A DNA stretch of 64,000 bases. Source: JBLMXQ01 sp050257855 (GTDB lineage: Bacteria; Acidobacteriota; Vicinamibacteria; Vicinamibacterales; CAVVIG01). Positions 1 to 8,908 of the stretch are shown here, piece by piece; the first letter of the stretch is position 1, and each line of letters begins with the position of its first letter. The DNA lies in contig JBLMXQ010000134.1 of the NCBI GenBank assembly GCA_050257855.1, forward strand, positions 1 through 64,000, in the 5' to 3' direction. A program made the translations under genes and the position numbers. The notes under the pieces are model-generated. The model worked only from the letters and a program-made list of their open reading frames with translations. It was not told where the DNA came from and did no database searches.

Positions 1-347
1 TGATCGCGGGCTGCGGGGGCAAGGACCCCGTGCCGATGCCGGCCAGCCCCAGCCCGACCGTGACCGCGAACGCCTACATCCTGCCTGGCGCCGTCTCGCT
101 GAACGACAGGGCGTTCGGTGACGAGCCGATCGTCATCTACACACACGAGCACCTACGCTGGGTCAACGCGGACGGGCTCACGCACCGCATCGCTGCCGAC
201 ACGCCAGATGCGACCGATTTCGGCAAGACGGACGAGCTGCGCCCCAACGGCGAGCAGTCGTTCACCATGACCAGGACGGGGACGACCAGAATCCACTGTG
301 CCATTCACTCGAACATGACCGGCACCTTGGTTGTCCGCGACCACTGA
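1..347 (+). CDS. Cupredoxin-like lipoprotein, 5' truncated
   Basis: The reading frame is open from the window edge (frame beginning at base 3) and starts with I-A-G-C-G-G, a lipobox, so the real start lies outside the window. After a Pro/Ser-rich linker comes a small beta-sandwich cupredoxin domain. Type I copper ligands are visible: a His in LTHRI, then Cys, His and Met in IHCAIHSNM near the C-terminus. The family consists of periplasmic or surface electron carriers and plastocyanin-like domains; the redox partner cannot be told. A GTG at base 30 would also give an ORF, but it falls after the lipobox. The gene converges on the permease gene at 413. Confidence 0.8.
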   Translation, partial: IAGCGGKDPVPMPASPSPTVTANAYILPGAVSLNDRAFGDEPIVIYTHEHLRWVNADGLTHRIAADTPDATDFGKTDELRPNGEQSFTMTRTGTTRIHCAIHSNMTGTLVVRDH

Positions 348-412
348 CGCCTCTGCCCGGCGCGAGTCGACTGGCGCGACGCCGACACTCGAACTGCAGG
401 GTATGGAAGGCG

Positions 413-2863
413 CTACTCCGCCTTCAACGCCTCGATCGGATTGACCGTCGTGGCTCGCAGCGCCGGCAGGTAGCTCGCGAGAACCGCGGCCGCCGCCAGC
501 CCGAGCGAAACGCCGGCATATGTCAGCGGGTCGAGCGGGCGGATCTCGAAGAGCAGCGATGTCATCGCGCGCCCGAGGCCCGCCGCCGCGACGAGCCCGC
601 AGGCGATGCCGATGGCGGCGAGACGCGCGCCGTGGCGGACGAACATGCCGGTGACCTGTTCGTTCTGCGCGCCGAGCGCCCGGCGGATGCCGATCTCGCG
701 CGTGCGCTGGCTGACCGAGTACGAGATCACGCCGTAGATGCCGGTCAGGCCCAGGAGCAGCGCCATGACGCCGGCAATCGCCAGCATCACGAGCGCGAAC
801 GACGTGCGCGCGAGCGAGCGGTCGTAGACCTCCTGCAGCGTCCGGACGTTGGCGAGCGGCAGGTTCGCGTTGACCGACCACACGGCCTGCTCGAGGTCGG
901 TCTCGAGCGATCGCGTGCCGGCGCGCGGCGTGCGGACGACGAACGCGACCGCGCGGTCGGTGAAGTCCTTCTGGCCGGCGAAGTCCTTCATGAAGATCGG
1001 CCAGTAGGCAATCGTCGGCGCCTTCTCGCTGACGCCGTTGTCGCGCTCGTCGGCGACGACGCCGACGATCTCGCGCCACGGCGCGTCGGGTGCGGATCGA
1101 ATCCGCTTGCCGACGGCGCCGGACGGGTCGTTCCACAGCTCGCGCGCCAGGTTCTCGGATACCATCGCGACCGGCCGGGCGTCGTATACGTCGGCCCAGG
1201 TGAAGTCGCGGCCGGCGACGATCCGGTTGCCCATGGTGGCGGGCAGGCCGGGCGACGCCATCTTGAAGAGGCGCAGCGGCGCCATGCGCCCCTCCTGGTA
1301 AACGTGGTCCTCGGCGTAGATCGGATCGTGCCACCCGCCGCCCTGGTCCATCGGCACGATGCTCGTCAGCGCGACGGACGAGACGCCGGGGACGGCCGCG
1401 ATCTTCTCCATCAGCGCCTGCTGGAGGCGGGTGACGGCCGCGGGTTGCACGCTGTCGGGAATCGAGAGGCGGAACGTCTGCAGCGATTCTGGATGGGTGA
1501 AGCCCGGATCGACGTGCCGCAGCGCGTCGAAGGTACGGATCATCAATCCGGCGCCGACCAGCAGGACCATCGCCAGCGCGACCTGCAGGACGACGAGCGT
1601 GTTGCGCGCGCGATGTCGTTCGCGGCTCTCCGTGAGACTGCGGCCCGCCGCGCGCAGCGTGAGCGTGACGCGGGGGCCGGCGTACTTGAACGCCGGAATC
1701 AGGCCGAACGCGACACCAGCGACGACGGAGACGAGTGCCGTGAAGACCAGCGTCCATCCGTCGAGCGCGATCTGATCCGCGCGCGGGAGGTTCGCCGGCG
1801 CGAGCGCGACGAGCACGCGCAGCCCCCCGAAGGCCAGCGCGAGTCCGGCGATACCGCCGAGGATGCCGAGCGCCGTGCTCTCGACCAGCAGCTCGCGAAC
1901 GAGCTCGGACCAGCCGGCGCCGAGCGCGGCCCGAATCGACAGCTCGTGCTGCCGGCTGTCGGCCCGCACCAGGAGCAGGTTGGCGACGTTCGCGCACGCG
2001 ATCAGCAGCACCAGGCCGACCGTACCCATCAGCACCCAGAGCATCGGCGCAACTTCGCCGATCACACTCTGCTTGAGCGGTTCGATGGCCGGGCCGAGCC
2101 GCGCGTCCTCGAACACCTTGATCCCGAAGCCGGGGAACGGCGGGAACCGGTGGAGCGCGATTGGAATCATCCGCGCGACATCGGCGTCCGCATGATCGAT
2201 CGTCACGCCCGGCTTCAGCCGTCCGATCGACTGGAAGCTGAAATTGCCGAGACGCGTCGTCGCCGGATCGAGCTGAAGGGGAACGAGAAGAGAGGCCGCC
2301 TGATCGAGGAACCGGAACGCGGCCGGCATGACGCCGATCACTTCATGCGCGTGTCCGTCGAGGACGATGCGCCGGCCGACGACGGACGGGTCGCCGCCGA
2401 ATTTCGACTGCCAGTAGCCGTAGCTCAGGATCGCGGTGGCGGGCGCCTTCGGCGCATCATCGGCCGGGCTGAAGAGACGGCCGATCTGCGGCTGGATGCC
2501 GAGCGCCTCGAGCACGCCGTCGGTGACGGCGAGGCCGCGCACCTCCTCCGGCTTGTCGAGGCCCGTGACGGTCAACCGGTCGGCGGTCCAGAGGCCGACG
2601 TACGCCAGCGTGCGCGACTCGTCGCGATACGTGAAGTACAGGAACGGCGCACCGCCCGCCCGCTGGATGCCGATGCCGGGCGCCTTGTGGCTGACGTCGA
2701 CCAGCTCGGCCGGCCGCGGGTACGGCAGGGGTTTCAGCAGGACGGCGTTGACCACCGCGAAGATTGCGCTGTTGGCGCCTATGCCGATGGCGAGGGTCAG
2801 GACGGCGATCGCCGTGAAGGTCGGCTGCTTGGCTAGCCGGCGGAGGACGTGTTCGAGGCGCAT
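413..2863 (-). CDS. ADOP-type FtsX/MacB-like permease
   Basis: This 816-residue membrane protein belongs to the duplicated orphan permease class common in Acidobacteria. The N-terminus (LAIGIGANSAIFAVVNAVLL, residues about 22-41) is the first membrane helix with the typical signature. A MacB periplasmic core domain follows, then a first FtsX permease domain (about 280-385, with LSIRAALGA), a second periplasmic domain, and a second FtsX domain (about 690-810, with TREIGIRRALGAQ) ending in NPIEALKAE. No ABC ATPase gene is adjacent, which is usual for this class. The role is probably efflux or lipoprotein/peptide transport across the envelope; the substrate is unknown. It is monocistronic here, and the Shine-Dalgarno before the ATG is weak. 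Confidence 0.9.
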   Translation of the reverse strand: MRLEHVLRRLAKQPTFTAIAVLTLAIGIGANSAIFAVVNAVLLKPLPYPRPAELVDVSHKAPGIGIQRAGGAPFLYFTYRDESRTLAYVGLWTADRLTVTGLDKPEEVRGLAVTDGVLEALGIQPQIGRLFSPADDAPKAPATAILSYGYWQSKFGGDPSVVGRRIVLDGHAHEVIGVMPAAFRFLDQAASLLVPLQLDPATTRLGNFSFQSIGRLKPGVTIDHADADVARMIPIALHRFPPFPGFGIKVFEDARLGPAIEPLKQSVIGEVAPMLWVLMGTVGLVLLIACANVANLLLVRADSRQHELSIRAALGAGWSELVRELLVESTALGILGGIAGLALAFGGLRVLVALAPANLPRADQIALDGWTLVFTALVSVVAGVAFGLIPAFKYAGPRVTLTLRAAGRSLTESRERHRARNTLVVLQVALAMVLLVGAGLMIRTFDALRHVDPGFTHPESLQTFRLSIPDSVQPAAVTRLQQALMEKIAAVPGVSSVALTSIVPMDQGGGWHDPIYAEDHVYQEGRMAPLRLFKMASPGLPATMGNRIVAGRDFTWADVYDARPVAMVSENLARELWNDPSGAVGKRIRSAPDAPWREIVGVVADERDNGVSEKAPTIAYWPIFMKDFAGQKDFTDRAVAFVVRTPRAGTRSLETDLEQAVWSVNANLPLANVRTLQEVYDRSLARTSFALVMLAIAGVMALLLGLTGIYGVISYSVSQRTREIGIRRALGAQNEQVTGMFVRHGARLAAIGIACGLVAAAGLGRAMTSLLFEIRPLDPLTYAGVSLGLAAAAVLASYLPALRATTVNPIEALKAE

Positions 2864-2999
2864 GCCTGCAGGATACGGCAGACGACGGGCTGAAGTTCGG
2901 ACAATCCGGGCCGGTGGAACGACTTGCCCCCTCCTGGCGTCCTCTATGGGACGGCGTCTAGCCCGTCAGCTGGACTCTTTCGGAGAGCACGCACTCATC

Positions 3000-3428
3000 A
3001 TGAAATTCGCAAAGGCCACTTTCATCATCGCCGGCATCTGGGGCATCGCCGTCCTGACGCCGCTCTATTTCCTGTTCGACATCACCGGGCGCCAGTACCC
3101 CGTGCCGACGGAGTATCCCCAGTTCTACTATGGCTTCCTGTCGATCACGATGGCGTGGCAGATCGCGTTCCTGATCATCGGGTCGAACCCCGTGCGGTTC
3201 CGGCCGCTGATGATCGCGGCCATCATCGAGAAGGCAGGTTACGTCCTGACCCTGCTCCTGCTGCACGGCGCCGGGCGGTTGTCGGTCCTGGACACCACAC
3301 CGGCGATCCCCGACTCGATCCTGGGCATCCTGTTCGTCATCGCGTTCGTGAAGACTCGCAGGTTGGAGCCACGCGGCTCGGCGGTGCCCCGGACGACCGA
3401 GCCCTCGGCGACGCGCGGGATCGCCTGA
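3000..3428 (+). CDS. Small four-helix membrane protein
   Basis: This 142-residue protein has four predicted membrane helices: FIIAGIWGIAVLTPLYFLF, a helix around YGFLSITMAWQIAFLIIG, one around MIAAIIEKAGYVLTLLLL, and SILGILFVIAFV. A short polar tail rich in Arg/Pro/Thr follows. I chose the ATG at 3000 because the hydrophobic protein starts there, although the frame stays open upstream to 2436; the Shine-Dalgarno is weak. I recognise no family or function with confidence. It lies alone between the divergent permease and the glycosyltransferase fusion gene. Confidence 0.65.
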   Translation: MKFAKATFIIAGIWGIAVLTPLYFLFDITGRQYPVPTEYPQFYYGFLSITMAWQIAFLIIGSNPVRFRPLMIAAIIEKAGYVLTLLLLHGAGRLSVLDTTPAIPDSILGILFVIAFVKTRRLEPRGSAVPRTTEPSATRGIA

Positions 3429-3656
3429 ACGCGCTCGCCGTCCGCTCGTCGATTGCCGTTGCTCTCACCGCGGCCGTGACCGTAACGGCCGACCCTCCCT
3501 CGAAGACGGGCGTGGTCAACGCGTTGAAGTCGATTCTGCCGGGAGGGACGCTGAACGAGCGTCACTGTCCCCGGGGTTCGCGCTGCCCTTCGCACGGCTT
3601 GTGTCATACTCTTTCATGCTTCACCTCATGGCCGTGAGTCTCTTCGTGAGGCCCCT

Positions 3657-5141
3657 GTGATCGTCTCCGCAGCGCGCGACGTCGAATTCACGGCGCCGCT
3701 CGGCGGACCCGCGCGGACGGCCGGCCCGCTGAATCTCTCCGTGATCGTGCCGGTCTACAACGAGCGGCATCTGGTCGAAACGAGCCTGCGGCGTCTGCTC
3801 GCGCTCCGTCATCCGTCGATCGCCGGCCTCCAGGTCGTTGCCGTCGACGACTGCAGCACGGACGGGTCTGGCGACATCATCGAACGGCTCTCCCGCGAAG
3901 ACAGCCGGCTCGTCCTCCTGCGCCACGCCCGCAATCAGGGGAAGGGCGCTGCCGTGCGGACGGGGATCGGCCACGTCCACGGCGATGTCACGGTGTTCCA
4001 TGACGCGGACCTCGAATACAACCCGGAGGACCTTCCCGCGATTCTCCGCCCGTTCATCGAGGAAGGCGCCGATGCGGTCTTCGGATCGCGCTACCTCGCG
4101 GGTGCGTACCGGCGCGCGCTGCTGTACCGGCACTCGCTCATGAACCGGGCGCTCACGACGGTCCACAACCTGTTCACCGATCTCGATCTGACCGACGTCG
4201 AGACCTGCTACAAGGCGGTCCGGACGGCCCTGCTGCGCTCGATTCCCTTGCGCAGCAACGATTTCCGGATCGAGGTCGAGCTGGCGATGAAGCTGGCCAA
4301 GCGTCGCGCGCAGGTCTTCGAGGTCCCGATCCGTTATCTGCCCCGATCACCCGAGGAAGGGAAGAAGCTGCGCGCCGCGCGCGACGGCATCCGCGCGCTC
4401 GCCACGATCGGCAGGTTCAGCCTCGTCGACGATCTGTACCACGACGACGAGTACGGATCGCACATCCTGCACCAGCTCGAGCGGACCCGCCGTTTCAACC
4501 GGTGGCTGGCCGATACGCTGCGCCCCTCTCTCGGCGACCGCGTTCTCGAGATCGGCGCGGGAATCGCGAATCTCACGTCGCAGTTCATCCCGCGCGATCT
4601 GTACGTCGCGTCGGACATCAACCCGAACTATCTCGAGTACCTGAAGTCATATTCAATCGGCAAGCCGTACCTGCGTGTCCGGAAGATCGACGCCACGAGT
4701 CCAGAGGATTTCGCCGGGCTCGAAGGCTGCTTCGACACGGTGATCATGGTCAACGTGCTCGAGCACGTGGAAGACGAGCAGCAGACGCTCAGAAACCTGC
4801 GAGGCGCGCTCGCCGTCGGCGGCCGCGCGATCATCCTGGTGCCGCAGCACCCCGCTCTGTACTCGACACTCGACGTGGCGCTCGGGCACCGCGAGCGCTA
4901 CACACGCGACGGACTGAGGCGCTCGCTGGCGAACGCGGGCTTCGTCGAAGAACGGCTGTTCGACTTCAACCGGGCATCGGTCCCCGGCTGGTGGCTGAAC
5001 GGCAAGGTCCTGAGACGAAAAGTGTTCTCCCGCGTGCAGCTGAAGATGTTCGACACAGCCGTGCCGATCCTCCGTCACTTCGACCGGCTTTTGCCGTTCG
5101 GGGGGCAGAGCCTCATCATCGTCGCGCGGCGCGCCGACTAG
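3657..5141 (+). CDS. Bifunctional GT2 glycosyltransferase / SAM methyltransferase
   Basis: This is a two-domain fusion of 494 residues. The N-terminal half (about 25-240) is a family 2 glycosyltransferase of the dolichyl/polyprenyl-phosphate sugar synthase kind: SVIVPVYNE, VAVDDCSTDGS for nucleotide binding, and FHDADLEY carrying the metal-binding acidic motif. The C-terminal half (about 290-490) is a class I SAM-dependent methyltransferase with VLEIGAGIANLTS (motif I), ASDINPNYLEYL and MVNVLEHVED. There are no membrane helices. The likely role is to make or modify a lipid-linked sugar or surface glycan; acceptor and methylated group are unknown. The start is GTG at 3657; no better start is visible. 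Confidence 0.85.
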   Translation: MIVSAARDVEFTAPLGGPARTAGPLNLSVIVPVYNERHLVETSLRRLLALRHPSIAGLQVVAVDDCSTDGSGDIIERLSREDSRLVLLRHARNQGKGAAVRTGIGHVHGDVTVFHDADLEYNPEDLPAILRPFIEEGADAVFGSRYLAGAYRRALLYRHSLMNRALTTVHNLFTDLDLTDVETCYKAVRTALLRSIPLRSNDFRIEVELAMKLAKRRAQVFEVPIRYLPRSPEEGKKLRAARDGIRALATIGRFSLVDDLYHDDEYGSHILHQLERTRRFNRWLADTLRPSLGDRVLEIGAGIANLTSQFIPRDLYVASDINPNYLEYLKSYSIGKPYLRVRKIDATSPEDFAGLEGCFDTVIMVNVLEHVEDEQQTLRNLRGALAVGGRAIILVPQHPALYSTLDVALGHRERYTRDGLRRSLANAGFVEERLFDFNRASVPGWWLNGKVLRRKVFSRVQLKMFDTAVPILRHFDRLLPFGGQSLIIVARRAD

Positions 5142-5189
5142 ACGCGCCGCCGGCCCTGGAAGTCCGCCGCGAGAAAGGAGGCTTTGGGG

Positions 5190-5630
5190 ATGAAGACTCT
5201 GACGGTCGTGGCACTTGTCGCGCTTTCGACGTCGCTCGCCGCGCAGGACACATCACTCAAGACGATCCACAAGATCTTCGTCGAGAAGATGCCGAATGAC
5301 CTGGACCAATACATCGACGCTGAAATCGTAAGGCAGTTCGCAGGTCGCATCGTCATCGTGCTGGACAAGAACGCCGCAGACGCGATTCTGCGGGGGACGG
5401 ACGTGCAGAATACCGGCGTCGGCGCGGCGATCACCGGCCGCGCCCTCTATCTGCAGGACAACGCCTTCGGTTCTGTGTCGCTGGTGGACAGGGACGAAAA
5501 GGTCGTGCTCTGGTCCGCAGACGCCGGCGACCGAAGTCTCCTGCTGGGCCCTTTCGCGCGCGGTGGTGTACGGAAGGTCGCGAGCCGCCTCGTGCGGGCT
5601 CTCAAGAAAGCCATGTCGCACGCCCGATGA
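5190..5630 (+). CDS. Small exported protein of unknown function
   Basis: The 146-residue product has a clear signal peptide (MKTLTVVALVALSTSLAAQ). The mature part contains KIFVEKMPNDLDQYIDAEI and VIVLDKNAADAILRG, which resemble small acidobacterial proteins with a FlgO/CsgG-like alpha-beta fold; I could not name a family. The start is the ATG at 5190 and not the upstream TTG at 5184, because AAAGGAG at 5174-5180 sits nine bases before the ATG but only three before the TTG. It follows the glycosyltransferase gene by 48 bases and converges with the TonB receptor gene across a strong hairpin. Confidence 0.7.
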   Translation: MKTLTVVALVALSTSLAAQDTSLKTIHKIFVEKMPNDLDQYIDAEIVRQFAGRIVIVLDKNAADAILRGTDVQNTGVGAAITGRALYLQDNAFGSVSLVDRDEKVVLWSADAGDRSLLLGPFARGGVRKVASRLVRALKKAMSHAR

Positions 5631-5635
5631 CGGGC

Positions 5636-5672
5636 GCGCGCGCCGCCGGGGAACGACCCGGCTGGCGCGCGC
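5636..5672. terminator. Bidirectional hairpin terminator
   Basis: The arms 5636-5650 and 5657-5672 pair over 15 bp with a single bulged T at 5663 and a six-base loop. The hairpin lies in the 54-bp gap between two convergent genes, just after the stop of each. There is no long U tract, as is usual at this GC content. Confidence 0.7.
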
Positions 5673-5684
5673 ATCGCCCTGCGA

Positions 5685-8549
5685 TCAGAACTCGACGCGG
5701 AACCCGAACTGCGCGGTCCGGGGATCGACCGTGGCGTTGATCTTGTTGTAGTTCGCGCCGTTCAACAGGTTGAAGTTGGTGACGGCGTTCGTGTTCAACG
5801 CATTGAACAGGTCCACCATCGCCGTGAGCCTCACCTTTCTCACGGTGAAGGCTTTGTCCACGCGGAAGGCGAGCAGGTGAACCGTATCCGACTGGTTGTT
5901 CGACAGGTTCTCGATGAAGAACGGCGTCGAGCCGGCGTTGGGCAGCGTCACCGTGATCACGCGCGCGTACTGCCAGCCGCTCTGCCCGTTGTAGTTCACC
6001 GCCACTCCGATGTCGTACTTGAACACGTAGCGCGCCGACACGTGGGTCGACCAGGTGGTGGTCGACTGCCGGTTCGGCACGTTCGGGTACGGGTTGAGGA
6101 ACGCTCCGATCGGCACCGGATCGGAGTTGAGCGGGTCGTTGCTCGTCGCCGGCGATCGCAGATCGTCGTGCCACTCGTAGTCGAAGGCGGCGTTCATGAA
6201 CAGGCCCCGCCCGAAGCGCTTGTTGATGGCGGCCTGCACCGTGTCGTAGTTGTAGGAGCCGCCGCCCAGCGCGTCGGGGATGTTCATGATCACGTTCTGA
6301 CTGACGCCCTTCAGCGAGCCGGGGATGTCGTACACCGTGATGGGCTGTGAGGACTGCACCGCGCCGGTCTTCGAGCCATTGTAGTTGGTGATGTTCACCG
6401 TCGTCGTGTAGGGCACCGTGTACTGGCCAATCCGCGCCGAGTTGAGGTTTGCGTAGTCGTTCCGCACCATCTTGCGGATGTACGCGACCCGCGCCGATGC
6501 CTCGCCCCAGAACTGCCGATCGTAGGACACTTCGACCTCGTCGGCATACGCCAGCTTCAGGTTCGGGTCCACTCTCGTCGTCGCCCCGCCGGCCGAACCG
6601 ACCAGCACGCCGAGCTCCTGCGGGCCGTCATACAGACCGTTGCCGTTCAGGTCGTTGAACTTGAAATCCTTGTAGTTCGGCCCGCCCGGGTCGGCCAGCC
6701 TCAGCGTGTCGGCGATGTTGTAGTAGAAGCGGCCATAGAACGCCTTGATCACCGACGTCGTGCCGCCCGTCGGCTCCCAGCTCACGCCTAGCCGCGGCGC
6801 CACATCGTTGCGGGTGAGCAGGGATGCGCCGGCCACCGTCCTCTTCGACCAGACATCGGAGATGAGCGGCACCCGGTTCGCCTCGCTGTAGTAGGGCCGC
6901 TGGTAGTCGTACCGGACGCCGGCGGTCAGCGTGATGCGGCTGCTCGCCATGTACCGATCCTGGAAGTACAGAGAATACCGGCGGTCGTAGTCCGCCGACT
7001 GCGTCCAGCCGCTGCCAAACGCGGCCGGATCGCCGAAGTCGGTTATCCGCACCTGGTACGGAACGGTGTTCAGATCGAAGTACAGGATCGGTCCCGACGC
7101 TCCGTTCGAGACGTTCAGCGACCTGTCGTTGATGAACTCGAACCCGGCCTTCAGGTCGTGGCTGCCGGCGCGCGTCGGCGCGTAGTAACTCACGTTGGCG
7201 AACGCCTGTGGCTTCTGTCGCGCGATTTCCCCGGGTCCGACCCCCACGCCTGCGTTCTGCCATCCCGCTCCGGAGTCGACGCCGGTGCCGTTGTCGTGCC
7301 GCGGCGGATGCGTCGTGTAGTCCACGTTGGGCGCCATCGGCCAGTCGTAGCCAAAGTCGCCGATGTTGACCTCGCTGAACAGACGGTTCGACCAGGTCCG
7401 CTGCCACCGGCCGTTGTACGCCCAGCTGGGGCTGTTCTGCGCGAGCGCGGACTCTGGCGGCGTCGTCGCCGAGAGGCCGCGGAGCGGCTTCTGCTTGCGT
7501 CCGAACTGGTAGTAACCGATCAGGGTGTCCTTGTTGCTGACCTTCGCGCTTTCCTTCGTCGTGAAGTTGTCGAAGAGGCCGAGATCGGTGGCCAGACTCT
7601 GCGGCACGCCCGAGATCACCTTGTCGATCTTGAAGTGGTTGTAGGCGGCATAGAACCAGGCTCTGTCGACCTTGATCGGCCCCCCCAGCTCGACGTGGCC
7701 TTCCCAGAACTTGAGGACCGGCTGCCCGGTGAACCCGCGCGCCGCCGTCGCCGTGCTGATGTTGTCGCCCACGAAGTTCTTCCCTTCGTAGGTGATGTTC
7801 TCGAGGCCTTTGAACTGGTTGCCGCCGCTCTTGATCGTCGCGATGATCGCCGCGCCCGGCGTGTTCATGCTGACGTCCTGGCCGGCCGCGCTCACGGCTA
7901 TTTCGTTCTGGGCGAAGTAGTCCTGGTAGAAGCCGGCGCCGCCGGCTCCCTCGGTGGTGTCGACGCCGTCGTTGATGACGCGCGCCTGGCTCCGAAGGCC
8001 GTACGCCTCGTAGTTCGACTGCTGGCTCTTGTGGCTGCCGCCGACGTCGACCCCGCCCATGCGCACGCCGGGTGTCTGCGCCAGCGCGCCCCACAGGTCG
8101 GTCGAGCTCGGCACGCCAACGAGCTGCGCCGTCGTCTGCACGTACCCGACCGACGTCGACTGCGTGTCCACCACCGGCGACTGGGCGCTGACGTTGACGC
8201 TTTCCTCGAGCGTCGCGATCTGCAGGGTTCCGTCGATGGTCAGCGTCTGGCCAATCGCCAGGACGATGTTCTCTCGAGTAAGGGTCTGGAACCCTTGCAG
8301 CTCGAACGTCAGCCTGAACGTCCCAGCTGGAAGGTTGGGAAAGCGATAGACGCCGTTCGGCTCGGTCACCGCTGTCTGGCTGCCGAGCAGAGCAGGCGAT
8401 GTCGCGGTGACGGTGACGCCGGGCAGCACCGCGCCCTGCGCGTCCTTGACTGTCCCGGTCAGGTGGGCCGGGTTGATCTGCGCACCTGCCTCAGCCACGC
8501 TGAGACCGATCGCGAAAGCCGCGACGAGCGCGTGCTTGCACTTCAGCAT
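5685..8549 (-). CDS. TonB-dependent receptor with carboxypeptidase regulatory domain
   Basis: This 954-residue outer-membrane receptor has a signal peptide (MLKCKHALVAAFAIGLSVAEAGA), then a carboxypeptidase regulatory-like beta-sandwich (LTGTVKDAQGAVLPGVTVTA, about 25-110), a TonB plug (SVNVSAQSPVVDTQST onwards), and a long beta-barrel ending in an aromatic residue (FRVEF). The organisation matches the Oar-like receptors abundant in Acidobacteria, which probably import oligomers such as glycans or peptides; the ligand is unknown. I chose the start at 8549 because GGAGG lies seven bases upstream and the signal peptide follows at once. The frame is open further upstream, to 8771, but without a signal sequence. 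Confidence 0.9.
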   Translation of the reverse strand: MLKCKHALVAAFAIGLSVAEAGAQINPAHLTGTVKDAQGAVLPGVTVTATSPALLGSQTAVTEPNGVYRFPNLPAGTFRLTFELQGFQTLTRENIVLAIGQTLTIDGTLQIATLEESVNVSAQSPVVDTQSTSVGYVQTTAQLVGVPSSTDLWGALAQTPGVRMGGVDVGGSHKSQQSNYEAYGLRSQARVINDGVDTTEGAGGAGFYQDYFAQNEIAVSAAGQDVSMNTPGAAIIATIKSGGNQFKGLENITYEGKNFVGDNISTATAARGFTGQPVLKFWEGHVELGGPIKVDRAWFYAAYNHFKIDKVISGVPQSLATDLGLFDNFTTKESAKVSNKDTLIGYYQFGRKQKPLRGLSATTPPESALAQNSPSWAYNGRWQRTWSNRLFSEVNIGDFGYDWPMAPNVDYTTHPPRHDNGTGVDSGAGWQNAGVGVGPGEIARQKPQAFANVSYYAPTRAGSHDLKAGFEFINDRSLNVSNGASGPILYFDLNTVPYQVRITDFGDPAAFGSGWTQSADYDRRYSLYFQDRYMASSRITLTAGVRYDYQRPYYSEANRVPLISDVWSKRTVAGASLLTRNDVAPRLGVSWEPTGGTTSVIKAFYGRFYYNIADTLRLADPGGPNYKDFKFNDLNGNGLYDGPQELGVLVGSAGGATTRVDPNLKLAYADEVEVSYDRQFWGEASARVAYIRKMVRNDYANLNSARIGQYTVPYTTTVNITNYNGSKTGAVQSSQPITVYDIPGSLKGVSQNVIMNIPDALGGGSYNYDTVQAAINKRFGRGLFMNAAFDYEWHDDLRSPATSNDPLNSDPVPIGAFLNPYPNVPNRQSTTTWSTHVSARYVFKYDIGVAVNYNGQSGWQYARVITVTLPNAGSTPFFIENLSNNQSDTVHLLAFRVDKAFTVRKVRLTAMVDLFNALNTNAVTNFNLLNGANYNKINATVDPRTAQFGFRVEF

Positions 8550-8908
8550 GGATCGTTCCTCCGATGATGCGGGCTCAGGAGCCGACCCTCGTGGGGCCCC
8601 GGGCCACGTCAACTGACGCTCACGACATCGACGCGGAAGGCTAGGAACGGCGACCCAATCGGAATCGATTGTGGGGGCACTGCCGAGCAAGTATCTGGCC
8701 AGGATGGCGTCGACGAAGGGCCGCAAATCGGCGGCAAGTTGCGCGGGACGACGAGTTGCCGGCAGAAACAAATGATTTGAACGACGGATTCCCGGCGGGA
8801 CAAAACTCCGATTCGAAATGACCGTGATCCGGTCTTCGAAGGCCCAGAGTCGGCAGGTTGGACTCGGGCGGGGCGACTGCGTCCACCCCGCCCGAGCAAG
8901 GGCCGAAT
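8550..8908. other. Intergenic region upstream of the TonB receptor
   Basis: There is no convincing gene in these 359 bases. The right end carries the hairpin that probably terminates the BNR-repeat gene. The remainder presumably holds the receptor promoter, but I could not place -35/-10 boxes with confidence. An imperfect dyad, CAAATGATTTG, lies at 8769-8779. Confidence 0.5.
8863..8896 (-). terminator. GC-rich hairpin after the BNR-repeat gene
   Basis: The arms 8863-8873 and 8886-8896 are perfectly complementary over 11 bp with a 12-base loop. The hairpin begins 12 bases after the stop codon of the minus-strand gene ending at 8909, where an intrinsic terminator is expected. No U tract is evident. 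Confidence 0.6.

Noticed and set aside
153..2836. Long open frames in other frames over the ADOP permease gene
   Set aside because: These are Arg-rich shadows; the permease frame has clear FtsX motifs and membrane helices.
8769..8779. Palindrome CAAATGATTTG as an operator
   Set aside because: It is short, imperfect at the centre and not clearly tied to promoter boxes.
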